DNA of 10,000 nt from assembly GCA_002005505.1 (NCBI GenBank), contig KV908476.1, forward strand, positions 37,509 to 47,508, read 5' to 3'. Source of the DNA: Botryococcus braunii. Its lineage: Eukaryota > Chlorophyta > Trebouxiophyceae. The translations under genes and the position numbers were made by a program. How positions within the stretch are numbered: position 1 is the first letter of the stretch; every line of letters begins with the position of its first letter. Below, in pieces: positions 1 to 7,586 of this stretch. The notes beneath the pieces are model-generated. The model had not been told where the DNA came from, did not search any database, and worked only from the letters and a program-made list of their open reading frames with translations.

Positions 1-84
1 TGCCTCAGCGCTGGTAAATGGGGGATTGTCCGCAGCGGTGGTACAACGAGTCCCACACAGGTAGACAAATTGTGACGCCTATCT

Positions 85-655
<571 letters not shown>

Positions 656-656
656 G

Positions 657-676
657 CCTCCTCCACGTGGAGGAGG
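657..676. repeat. Perfect 20-bp palindrome centred on CACGTG
   Basis: The arms are CCTCCTCCAC and its reverse complement, with no spacer. An overlapping GGTGCACC palindrome follows at 675-682. The left arm may derive from the neighbouring CT/CCT tract, but the right arm reverses strand composition, which slippage alone does not explain. Confidence 0.95.
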
Positions 677-682
677 TGCACC

Positions 683-1237
683 TTCTCCGCCTCTCCGCCT
701 CCTCCTCCTCCCCACCCCAGCCCACATATTGTTTTGACGATCAACAAAATTTTCCTCTGTCGTTACCGTTCCGTTCTTGTTTCTCACATTTTTCTTTCTG
801 CCTCTAACTCTTGCCTCGTGTCCGTCTTTTTTAAGAAAACCTACAGCCATTCGCATGTTGACACGTGACTATTAGGGAATCGGGGGCCTGAGACTGATAT
901 ATTTCACTTTTCCTTTAAGTGTTTGCAAGTTTACGGGCGTGGGAAGCGGCAAAGGAGCCCAGCATACCCACAAACTAGAGACATTTGAGCTTCCCAGAAG
1001 CGTGGGGAAACACTGGTCTGAGTTTCGATGGTATCCGCTCGGATGATCGACGTCGCTTAGCTGATAATGTGATAGCCTTGGAGCCTTATGGGACGTGGAC
1101 TGCCACCAATGTAACACGCTACTGTTGACCCCTCCAAGCCACTTACAATGGCAGTGGCTGCAATCTCATTGTGTCTATACCTTTAGAGAGCTGACAGACT
1201 TAACTTCTAGCTTTGGGGGAATAAAAGTCGGACATGA
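683..1237. other. No recognised gene; weak open stretch 1018-1127
   Basis: Composition is ordinary. A frame reading LSFDGIRSDDRRRLADNV and ending TATNVTRYC at TGA (about 1126) looks mildly coding-like, with upstream residues FPEAWGNTG in the same frame. There is no family match, no clear splice sites, and the minus strand (872-1117) is also open, so I make no gene call. Confidence 0.35.
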
Positions 1238-1567
1238 GCCTATAAGTTTATGTGGTTCGCACCACAAGTGGTCGAGGAATGTGTGAAGTATGAAGGCATG
1301 CTCAAATGTGAAGAACTTTTCAATCCACCCGACCATAAGTTGATTCAATCAACTTGATTGTCGCCGTGAGCAGTCGTGGGCGCGCTGGTCAATATTGCTG
1401 AGGAAGAGGAGCTGTTGTCTGGAACTCCAGCCTGGGAGTACAGCACGTGTTTGAAGTACACCGGATTCTCGTTAGCACAAAAGATGTGCCGGTCGTTTGG
1501 AAACAACCCCAGGACGTACATTGCACACAGCAATGTCGACGAAGATGCATCTCATTCCCGTTACTAG
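1238..1567 (+). pseudogene. Possible decayed coding remnant, unidentified
   Basis: One + strand frame reads YKFMWFAPQVVEECVKYE, then KCEELFNPPDHKLIQST, is stopped by TGA at 1355 and TGA at 1367, and then continues GALVNIAEEEELLSGTPA and KYTGFSLAQKMCRSF to a stop at 1565. The residue mix looks more protein-like than random, but I recognise no family. A 19-bp inverted repeat (1337-1355) sits just at the first stop. It could equally be chance, or two exons of an unknown gene. Confidence 0.2.
1337..1355. repeat. 19-bp inverted repeat, 9-bp arms
   Basis: The arms AAGTTGATT and AATCAACTT flank a single C. A second overlapping inverted repeat with arms CAATCAA and TTGATTG follows at 1346-1360. Confidence 0.95.
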
Positions 1568-2033
1568 CTTCCTTCATCAGTCTGGTAACGATGTGGCTCT
1601 TGAATTACATGGAATTTGTAAGCTGAAATATGTGCATCCACTTCGTTCAACGGCCATCAGGGTGCCCCGTCAGGTCCAACCAGACAATAGGAGTACTCAG
1701 ACTAAAACGATTAATTAAATTAAAATGCTATCTCAGTGGAAATGACGAGTTGCAAACAGCGAAAATTGCTGGACGGTAACCTCGAACTCCAATAGGTGAT
1801 GCCGGAGTGGAGGGACTCGTCCACGGCTAAGGAAGACTCTGATGTCTGTGCTGGATGTCCCAAGTGCGACATTTATGAAGCTGTATTGCCTGACATGCCA
1901 ATATGCGAACTTGCAAACTGGCAAACTGTTAAGCAACGTCGTTAGCACACTTCACTTTTTGAAGATAACGGGGGAAACGAGCTCATCACGGGTCTGAAAT
2001 GAATTCTATGTAACTGGTGTTTTATTGGGTCAG
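1568..2033. other. Upstream of the CFAP57-like gene; initiator exon expected but not found
   Basis: The first coding exon seen (2034) needs an upstream exon that ends two bases into a codon. An ATG at 1842 opens a frame of about 50 codons (MSVLDVPSATFMKLY...), but its end does not offer a donor in the required phase, so it is not called. No TATA box or other promoter element is convincing. Confidence 0.4.
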
Positions 2034-2148
2034 GTATATACTTGGGTGCAGCCTTGACTCAGCAGCTCTACCTACTTGTTATGATGAGTCTCGTGTTTTG
2101 TACCGAGCGGGGAAGCACCTTGTTTTCCTTAATACAACATCGAACGAG
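2034..2148 (+). CDS. CFAP57: CFAP57-like exon: N-terminal start of first propeller
   Basis: This exon encodes about 38 residues containing YILGCSLDSA and then YDESRVLYRAGKHLVFLN. They match in order and spacing the CFAP57 N terminus, where a short H-I-F-G-L strand is followed by a Y-x-DE-x-V-x-x-x-AG-x-N strand. The acceptor is ttgggtcag at 2025-2033, after a T-rich stretch; it leaves one base to finish a split codon. The donor is acgag/gtgaaa after 2148, in phase 0. The frame is closed by TAA at 2011 and has no ATG before the conserved part, so the start codon must be in an earlier exon that I could not identify. The exon is short and the match rests on a few motifs. Confidence 0.62.
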
Positions 2149-2237
2149 GTGAAAATGTTGTTATTCTAAAGGCAAAATTGGATTTTCTGTGTGCCTTTTG
2201 CAGAATAAGGCCCAATGACAATGTTCTTGAATGGCAG

Positions 2238-2371
2238 GTGTCAATATTGGCAGCTGGGCAGAATTGCTCGCGCGTTCTGGGGTTTGCAGTCTCTTCTTCG
2301 AGGAAGCATGCTGCAGTTGTGGAGTCGACCTTGAGGGGGGCAAAGTGGCAGGTTTTTCCCTACATGAAGCT
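2238..2371 (+). CDS. CFAP57: CFAP57-like exon: first propeller blade
   Basis: This exon encodes about 45 residues, including VLGFAVSSSRKHAAVVES and then WQVFPYMKL. They match the CFAP57 strand pair in which G-M-L-A-L-S-I-S-P-N-R-R-Y-L-A-V-S-E leads to a T-I-Y-E-L strand. Starting after atggcag (2231-2237) puts the join to the previous exon in phase 0 and gives the spacing between the two conserved segments that CFAP57 has. The intron between them is only 89 bp (2149-2237). A stronger-looking acceptor (ccttttgcag, 2194-2203) exists but is out of phase with the previous donor. The 3' end is uncertain: aagct/gtaact after 2371 keeps the expected last strand, while ggcag/gttttt after 2351 would drop it. 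TAA closes the frame at 2373. Confidence 0.6.
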
Positions 2372-2699
2372 GTAACTTGTCACTCACAACAATTCCAAAT
2401 GACGGCTGCGTTCCACTGTTGCAAGCTAATTCAAATTCCTCTCACTTTTGCCCCACAAGTTTCATTACAATCACGGTAATCAGACAGTCATTCCTCTGTT
2501 CACCTTAGCAGAAAGGTTGGCACCCCAGGGAATCCGTGGGAAGGGGACAGCACAACACAAGATGGGAAGCAACTGAATCATTGGCAAGCAAAGGGTTCCC
2601 TACAAGGCAGGGCACATAGGGCAGGAGAGAGTGCCAGGCGGATCAGAGAGGGATGAGCTGCACTCTGAAATATCCTGCGCCTCCAAGGCATACCCTTTT

Positions 2700-2815
2700 A
2701 TGGTTCCACAAAATCCGAAAAACTTTTTTTAGTCAATTGATATAATATATCAAACTTTTTTTAGAATGTTCCTTACTTTAGTTTTCTTAAAGTTATATAA
2801 ATAAATAAAAGTTAT
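2700..2815. repeat. AT-rich island with repeated AAACTTTTTTTA
   Basis: This stretch is far more AT-rich than its surroundings. It holds two copies of an AAACTTTTTTTA motif (near 2728 and 2753) around a near-palindromic TTGATATAATATATCAA, and ends in ATAAATAAATAAAA. It lies between exons, so the AATAAA-like sequence is not taken as a polyadenylation signal. Confidence 0.7.
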
Positions 2816-2877
2816 CACTCTTACGGGTTAGCGGTTCCATCCCCCACCTCATTCCTCCTTGTCCCCCCACAATGGGA

Positions 2878-2899
2878 TTGCTTGCTTCGAAGCAAGCAA
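2878..2899. repeat. Perfect 22-bp palindrome centred on TTCGAA
   Basis: The arms are TTGCTTGCTTC and its exact reverse complement, with no spacer. The right arm continues as further CAAG units (AAGCAAGCAAGC), so a 4-bp repeat may have contributed to its origin. Confidence 0.96.
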
Positions 2900-3207
2900 G
2901 CAAGCTGGACAAATTCGTCCCGCTTCAGTTGATCACAAACCTGCACATCTAACATGTACCTTACCCCTCCTGATCCCCCGCCATGGGATTTCTATCTTCC
3001 CCTTAGAATGTGCATTGTTATGTGGCTAGCAGTAAATGGTGCAGCAACAAAAGAGATGGGGGAGGGGAGTACGTCAGTCTGATGAGCCCTGCATGTGGCT
3101 GGGTTTAGGTGAGCATCATCAACCTTCAAACAGAGGAGCATATCAAGAGCCTGTCCGGGAAAGCAATATCTCCATCCCCCGATCCCCCATCAGCACTCTG
3201 TTTCAGG

Positions 3208-3309
3208 TGCGCCTCGAGGCTGTGTCAGCCCCAGGAATACCCCCTTCCCACATTCCCTAAAAAGCTCTTGCAAGGGCACTAATGCGCCTCGTGGCTGTCA
3301 CAGCCCCAA
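3208..3309 (+). repeat. Short direct repeat pair, about 27 bp
   Basis: TGCGCCTCG.GGCTGTG/CACAGCCCCA-type units occur at 3208-3234 and 3283-3309, 75 bp apart, differing at a few positions. Each contains GGCTG and CAGCC arms. This looks like a local duplication within the intron. Confidence 0.7.
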
Positions 3310-3438
3310 CTAATCCCTATCTGCCAATTCTTGACCATCATCAGATTTAGGGGGTTTATGGGAAGGTATGGGACTGGCTCTCGGGCTATGGGACTGTGCA
3401 GCTTTGGAGGCTATTGGCCCCTGGCTAATGCCCTCAGA

Positions 3439-3979
3439 GGGGGGGGGGGGGAGGGAGAGCGGCTGGCGGCTCGGAAGAGAAAGATTTAGGACTTGAGGTC
3501 AGTTGTTTTGGAGCATACACACGACGAAGTTGTCCTAGAGAAGGTAGGGGGTGAAGGTGGGGAAGGGGGGGGGGGGAAAGGATCGCAAAGCTGTAATGAA
3601 CCCATTACAAGAGAAGAGATGGGTGATGCACTTCTGCTGTTATCGCCCTCTCTTTCTCATCAGTCAATAATCGGGGTGCCCGTAGTATTTGCTTCTCCGG
3701 ATGGTTGGAGTGGGCACAAAGGTCCCGCCCCGCCCATGGGAGAGGGGGGGAGCGGAGATAGGGTGGGTGGTCTGGGAGACTAGGGCAAGCATATGAAGGT
3801 CATGATGTACAAGCCATGCAGTGGTTCTTAGTCAAATACAGCCTGCACAGGAACCTGGGGGCTCTGTCAGCATAAGTGGGAGAGGGGGCTCCCACGTACT
3901 ACCGAGAGCTTTGAAGGAAGCTCGCATAGAGGTCTGAAACAAATAGGGGCAAGAAGAGGGAGGGGGAAGAGGGGAAGGG
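3439..3979 (+). other. G-rich intron stretch with quadruplex-like runs
   Basis: On the + strand there are G runs of about 13 (3439-3451) and 12 (3565-3576), GGG-rich clusters near 3738-3772, and a canonical four-run motif at 3958-3979 with runs of 3, 5, 4 and 3 G and loops of 1, 4 and 2 bases. G-quadruplex formation in the transcript is an inference from the pattern. Confidence 0.6.
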
Positions 3980-4061
3980 ACCGCCTGCAGTTTCATTTTT
4001 GGGGTGTTCGGCGCCCAAGAGAGCACCCACAAACACATTTTGCATACTACATTTTTTTAAA

Positions 4062-4083
4062 GGGGGGGGGTGTGTGTGTGTGT
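4062..4083. repeat. G run plus short (TG)n
   Basis: Nine G are followed directly by about six TG units. It repeats on a small scale the pairing of a homopolymer with a dinucleotide array seen elsewhere in the window. Confidence 0.9.
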
Positions 4084-4275
4084 TCAAGCGTTTCATTAAT
4101 GTCATCCAGAAGGGAAACCATGGGGGGCCTTTCCTCTCATTACCGGGCGTATGGGGGTAACACACCTCTCACCGACAGGTGATGGAAGTTTGCGAAGGCT
4201 TTCGCGGGCATCCCTCTGCGAGGCGGCAAGAAACACGGCTTAGGGGAAAAGCGGGTGTGGCTCTGGGAAGCGCAG

Positions 4276-4510
4276 CGAGGATGGCAAAGTGGTGGCTGCC
4301 ATGTGCTCATCTCCCGTACCGCTGCTCTGGGCATGGCATATATCTTCCGGGGGCGTTATAGCCCGCTACATCCTCTCGTCCACCTTCACATCACTCAGCT
4401 GCCGTCCGGGGCCGGGAAGCCAGTGGGCCGCTTGTGGCCAGGCTGGTGTTCGGGTCTGGGACCTCGCGGCCGACGAGGGCGAGTTCCGAGAAGTCCCATT
4501 TGCTGTGCAG
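4276..4510 (+). CDS. CFAP57: CFAP57-like exon: WD repeats, first propeller
   Basis: This exon encodes 78 full residues. It starts EDGKVVAAM, continues PLLWAWHISSGGVIARYIL and then QAGVRVWDLAADEGEFREV. This matches the CFAP57 run from the SPDSKYLL strand through L-V-Y-W-L-W and V-M-A-I-V to the strand before the conserved HxW segment. VRVWDL is a standard WD-repeat d-strand. The proposed acceptor is aagcgcag at 4268-4275, which has little polypyrimidine; the frame is open upstream only to TAG at 4241, so the start is the least certain part. The best 3' end is a GC donor, tgcag/gcgcgt after 4510, in phase 0. It joins the next exon exactly where the family alignment needs it. The next stretch of intron is a large GT array. 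Confidence 0.74.
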
Positions 4511-4566
4511 GCGCGTGTGGATTGTGCCCGGCGCTGCCCCAACGTCCCCGTTTGTTTTGCTTATGG

Positions 4567-4613
<47 letters not shown>

Positions 4614-4647
4614 ACGCGCGTGTGTGCGTGTGCGTGTGTCTGCGTGA

Positions 4648-4678
<31 letters not shown>

Positions 4679-4713
4679 TGTGTCTGTATGTGTGTGTGTG
4701 TGTGTGTGTGTGC

Positions 4714-4761
<48 letters not shown>

Positions 4762-5043
4762 ATGCGTGTGTGTGTGTGTGTGTGTGTCCATGTGCGTGTG
4801 CGTGTGTGTGCGCTTGTGTATGTGTGTCATGCGTGCGTGCATGTGCGCGTGCAAGTGAACGCCCCTGGCTGTGCATCCCGCGGTTCAGGATCACATTCAA
4901 AACGACACACACAAGCCAATTATCGCAACTTTCAAATCGATACCATGCCACCCAGGTCGGCTTCCCTGGTCCCCGTCATTGAAGTAGGTCTATGTCAGCA
5001 AAGCTCTGACAGGAATGGTACTGAGGGATCACGTGATGCACAG
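4511..5043 (+). other. Intron with likely GC donor and large GT array
   Basis: The 533-bp interval starts gcgcgt and ends gatgcacag. The flanking exon ends are both in phase 0, and the joined protein (VPFAVQ then AGDDLV) has CFAP57 spacing. No well-formed GT donor lies in phase nearby: gaa/gtccca (after 4492), gct/gtgcag (after 4504) and cgt/gtggat (after 4516) are poor. The intron is over half microsatellite (4567-4852); the rest is unremarkable. Confidence 0.6.
4567..4852. repeat. Compound (GT)n/(GC)n array, strongly alternating
   Basis: Almost 290 bp alternate purine and pyrimidine: GT blocks broken by CGCACGCGCG, a pure GC block at 4648-4662, and scattered GCGT, CATG and TCTG interruptions. 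Alternating GT and GC are the classical Z-DNA-prone sequences. The array lies wholly inside the 4511-5043 intron. Confidence 0.97.
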
Positions 5044-5267
5044 GCCGGTGACGATCTGGTGACGGCGCACGTGTGGCTCCCGGGGGGTTGTCACGGGGCG
5101 TGCACAGCAGGCGGCAAGATCCTGCTGCAGCAGGAGCAGGGCGAGGTGGCCCTGCTGGCCCCCAACCTGGGGTTGCTCACCGCAATGGCGGGCATGCGGC
5201 ACGGCTTTGCAGTCGGGGACTCATCGGGCGGGGTGGCGCTCTTTGCCGCCTCCTCGTCCAGGAGCAG
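5044..5267 (+). CDS. CFAP57: CFAP57-like exon: AHVWLPGG segment
   Basis: This exon encodes 74 residues with DDLVTAHVWLPGGC, then GGKILLQQEQGEVALL and MRHGFAVGDSSGGVALF. CFAP57 has a closely similar run: an N-Y-L-AH-W segment, a GT-x-TGKLFLFE strand, and then a KGFA strand ending in V-L-L-F-E. The acceptor is gatgcacag at 5035-5043, entering in phase 0. The donor is agcag/gtgcct after 5267, leaving two bases (ag) that the next exon completes as an arginine codon. The exon is clearly more GC-rich than the flanking repeat-bearing introns. The match is one of the clearest in the window. Confidence 0.84.
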
Positions 5268-5398
5268 GTGCCTCCCCTCCTCTTCCTGCGTTCCTTTGTG
5301 TCCACTTCTTCAGGATCGTCTTGGGGTGGCTTCTGTCGCATCCGCCTCTATTGACCAACTATAAATAATTGACATGGTTCATTATGGGTCTGTCACCC

Positions 5399-5403
<5 letters not shown>

Positions 5404-5474
<71 letters not shown>
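5404..5474. repeat. (GT)n microsatellite
   Basis: About 35 uninterrupted GT units end in GGAGGGGGGGAAGGGGG. It lies in the 5268-5661 intron of the CFAP57-like gene. Confidence 0.97.
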
Positions 5475-5475
<1 letters not shown>

Positions 5476-5661
5476 AGGGGGGGAAGGGGGATGGCCGCAA
5501 AGCGTGTATGTCCCCCTTCTGCTTCTTAGGCAGTGGTCTGCCCCCCTTCTTGTCTGATCACAGGCCACCCTTGACCAAAGCTGAATTGTACGCAGAAAGG
5601 TTGGAAGTTCTACTCATAACAAGCAAGGGTCGTTGGGCTGAGCCGAAGGGGATTGTCTCAG

Positions 5662-5963
5662 ATCGAAGGAGTACCGCCTCGTGCGCCAGGTGGCGGGGGA
5701 AGCCTCATTAGGCTGCCTGCGCCACATCAGCGTGTCCCCGGGGGAGGAGGCTCTGCTGCTTGTGGGAGCCCAAGGGGGCATGGCGCTGCTCTCGCTGGAC
5801 CCCAAGGCGTCCTCGAATCCGAGTGGCACGCGCTCCTCCACCCCGGCGCCCTCTATGGCTCTCCTGAATGCAGGCACTGGCACAGTCGCAGTCCCGCATG
5901 ACAGGCGGATCAGCGGGCGCATGAGTAAGAGCAGCGCCTCGCTTCGAAAGAGTTTGGTACCAG
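5662..5963 (+). CDS. CFAP57: CFAP57-like exon: VSPGEEALLL blade plus Ser/Pro-rich insert
   Basis: The exon opens with SKEYRLVRQV, then LGCLRHISVSPGEEALLLV and GGMALLSLD. It matches the CFAP57 run D-F-Y-R-E-S-R-E-I through the C-F-SPSEETLVAST strand to a Y-S-I-T-M-S-L strand. It begins at gtctcag/a (acceptor ends 5661) with the third base of the split arginine codon. After LLSLD come about 65 residues rich in Ser, Pro, Arg and Ala with no family counterpart, probably a surface loop. The donor accag/gtggga after 5963 leaves one base, which matches the next acceptor. A second donor, catga/gtaaga after 5924, is in the same phase and would shorten the loop by 13 residues. Confidence 0.8.
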
Positions 5964-6100
5964 GTGGGACAGGCTTCCATGCGCCTGCAAGATCTGCCGT
6001 GGTTATTATGTTTTGGGAGGGAAGATTTAGGTGTTGGGATGTGGTTGTGTATAATCAGCTGTGGGTAGTTTGATCAGCGGCCTTTGCTTGGTTTGGGCAG

Positions 6101-6269
6101 GGTTGGTTCCCAGGGAGGGACCCGGGACCGGTGAGGACATTGATGGAGGGAACCATGGTGTCGAGTACAAGCTGCTTACCACGTGCTTTCATGCTGGGGG
6201 TCTCATCAGTATGGCCGTGAGCTCTGTGCAGCCCCTCCTGGTCACACTGGGGACCGACCTTCAATTGAG
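6101..6269 (+). CDS. CFAP57: CFAP57-like exon: HAGGLISMAV blade
   Basis: This exon encodes about 56 residues including HGVEYKLLTTCFHAGGLIS and then VSSVQPLLVTLGTDLQL. The family equivalent is F-E-Y-L-M-Y-P-L-H-S-A-P-I-T-G-L-A-T followed by K-P-L-I-A-T-C-S-L-D-R-S-I-R. The acceptor gtttgggcag ends at 6100 and gives a split glycine codon with the previous exon. Another acceptor (gttcccag, ending 6113) is out of phase. The donor is ttgag/gtaggc after 6269, leaving ag of an arginine codon. The preceding intron is only 137 bp (5964-6100) and has no microsatellite. Confidence 0.82.
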
Positions 6270-6488
6270 GTAGGCCTGTGGCACAGCTGCACGTGCCAAC
6301 AGCAACCCATAGTGCTGGCTAGCTGCCTTTCGAGAAAGTCACTTTTGATTTGGGAGGTTTCAGCCCCGTGGACCGTTTCTTCAAGTCCGCCAATACAACT
6401 CCGATTGCATGTCATCCTTGGTCACTCCGTGATGTGCTTTGAGGTCCCTAACTTTTATTCTCCCCAATCTCACCAACCCCCTATTGCC

Positions 6489-6541
6489 GTCTGTGTGTAT
6501 GTGTGTGCGTGTGTGTGTGTGTGGGGGGGGGGGAGGGGTGG
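6489..6541. repeat. Short (GT)n with G-rich tail
   Basis: An imperfect GT array (6489-6522) with one TATG and one GCG interruption runs into about 10 G and then GAGGGGTGGGG. Located in the 6270-7020 intron. Confidence 0.93.
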
Positions 6542-6617
6542 GGCCTGCGCGAACGCGCATGCACTCCTTCACTTTCTCGAAGGAGAGTGATCCTCCCCCT
6601 GCACGCTTGTGCACGGG

Positions 6618-6838
<221 letters not shown>

Positions 6839-7020
6839 ACTCCCTCTCTCCCCCCCTCCACCCTCTTACATCGCCCTGCCCCCCCCCCTGTTGGGGTGAG
6901 GGGAAGGGGGGTTAAGGAAGGTGTCACGTTCTTGGAAGCTCTTTCCTATTTTAGCTGCATGTTTTGAAGCTGTTATCAAAGCAGTGTGGACTAAATGCAG
7001 CAGTGGTATGGGGCGAACAG

Positions 7021-7158
7021 AGTATGGGACTATGAGGTGAGAAGGCTGTTGTTCCAGCAGCAGATGGAGAGTGGCACGAGCTGCCTGGCTCTGCACCCCC
7101 TGGGCTTCCACGTGGCTGTGGGATCCTCCGGAGGGATTTCTTTCACCCTCATCACAGG
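7021..7158 (+). CDS. CFAP57: CFAP57-like exon: RVWDYE / LHPLGFHVAVG blade
   Basis: This exon completes the join LQLRVWDYEVRRLLF and continues SCLALHPLGFHVAVGSSGG. CFAP57 has S-I-R-LWNYE-T followed by S-I-S-LHPSG-F-I-V-VG. The WDYE sits exactly across the splice join from the previous exon's LGTDLQL, which is strong support for both exons. The acceptor gcgaacag ends at 7020 and supplies the last base of the split arginine codon. The donor atcacagg/gtgcgg after 7158 leaves two bases of a glycine codon. The preceding intron (6270-7020, 751 bp) carries a short GT array and the longest CT array of the window. Confidence 0.85.
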
Positions 7159-7259
7159 GTGCGGCCCCTTACTTACAACCCTTTTCTACGATTATTATGG
7201 GGTTTACCTATGGTAATCGGAAAAAGCGCACGTATGCGTATGCAGCGACAATTACTCAA

Positions 7260-7292
7260 GGTACCCCAGTATTTTTACACTACTGGGGCACC
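7260..7292. repeat. Hairpin-forming inverted repeat
   Basis: CCCCAGTA (7264-7271) pairs perfectly with TACTGGGG (7281-7288) across a 9-base loop; three more pairs (GGT with ACC) extend the stem after one mismatch. Located in the 7159-7432 intron. It might fold in the transcript, but no known element is recognised. Confidence 0.85.
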
Positions 7293-7348
7293 GTACATGA
7301 GCTAATGATTTTTTACCGCCCTGCTGTCAGCGGTAAGTAACCAACATT

Positions 7349-7370
7349 TTCTCAGCATCTTCTCAGCATC
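7349..7370 (+). repeat. Two tandem copies of an 11-bp unit
   Basis: TTCTCAGCATC occurs twice without a gap in the 7159-7432 intron. It is a small local duplication. Confidence 0.9.
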
Positions 7371-7432
7371 TTTGAGCTTGAAGATTTGACATTATTTAAC
7401 TTGAGTTAATCGGAGTTGGGGATTCGACACAG

Positions 7433-7586
7433 GCAGGGTCTGGTGGAGTTGGCCTCCTACCTACTAGTAAACTGCGCCACGCTGGCATTTTCCCATGGCG
7501 GCAGCTTCCTGGCAGGATCCTGCTCGTCAGGGCGCCTTGTCCATATCTTCTCCACCACGACCCTTCAGCCTGTGCACGTCCTTCAG
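7433..7586 (+). CDS. CFAP57: CFAP57-like exon: AFSHGGSFLAG / STTTLQ blade
   Basis: This exon encodes about 51 residues including NCATLAFSHGGSFLAGSC and then GRLVHIFSTTTLQPVHVLQ. CFAP57 has [30 protein letters not shown]. The TTT-L turn and the FS-GG turn are the most specific family marks in the window. The acceptor gattcgacacag ends at 7432 and gives the third base of a split glycine codon; a second AG at 7435-7436 is out of phase with the previous donor. The donor ccttcag/gtgctt after 7586 is in phase 0. Confidence 0.87.

Larger units (their letters stand above)
2372..4275 (+). other. Intronic interval hiding one unfound short exon
   Basis: This 1.9-kb stretch lies between the exon ending near 2371 and the exon starting near 4276. 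CFAP57 proteins have about 25 residues here (a basic R-K-R-K stretch and an F-I-S-M-A-F-S strand) that I could not find, so at least one exon of roughly 75 bp is probably inside. Seen here: an AT-rich island (about 2700-2815), a palindrome (2878-2899), two related short segments at 2851-2878 and 2968-2990 (both CCTCCT...CCCCC...ATGGGATT), another short repeat pair (3208-3234 and 3283-3309), and a G-rich stretch (3439-4070). Confidence 0.5.

Noticed and set aside
2430..2513. Frame reading FKFLSLLPHKFHY as the missing F-I-S-M-A-F-S strand
   Set aside because: Similarity is limited to a few hydrophobic residues and no flanking acceptor gives a consistent phase.
2791..2810. AATAAA-like polyadenylation signal
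   Set aside because: It lies in an AT-rich island between exons of the same gene on the same strand; no upstream gene end is visible.
3368..3424. WD-like peptide GKVWDWLSGYGTVQLWRLL
   Set aside because: It looks like a WD repeat but has no turn motifs around it, stops at once, lacks suitable splice sites, and does not fit the missing CFAP57 segment.
4179..4243. Possible exon after the strong acceptor ending 4178
   Set aside because: The frame shared with the next exon hits TAG at 4241 and the residues (GDGSLRRLSRASLC) do not match the expected strand; retained only as a lead.
4391..4982. Open frames of Cys-Val or Thr-His repeats on both strands
   Set aside because: They are translations of the GT/CA array; only the part ending at 4510 is supported as coding by homology.
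5359..5568. Cys-Val and Thr-His repeat frames
   Set aside because: Microsatellite translation inside an intron bounded by phase-matched splice sites.
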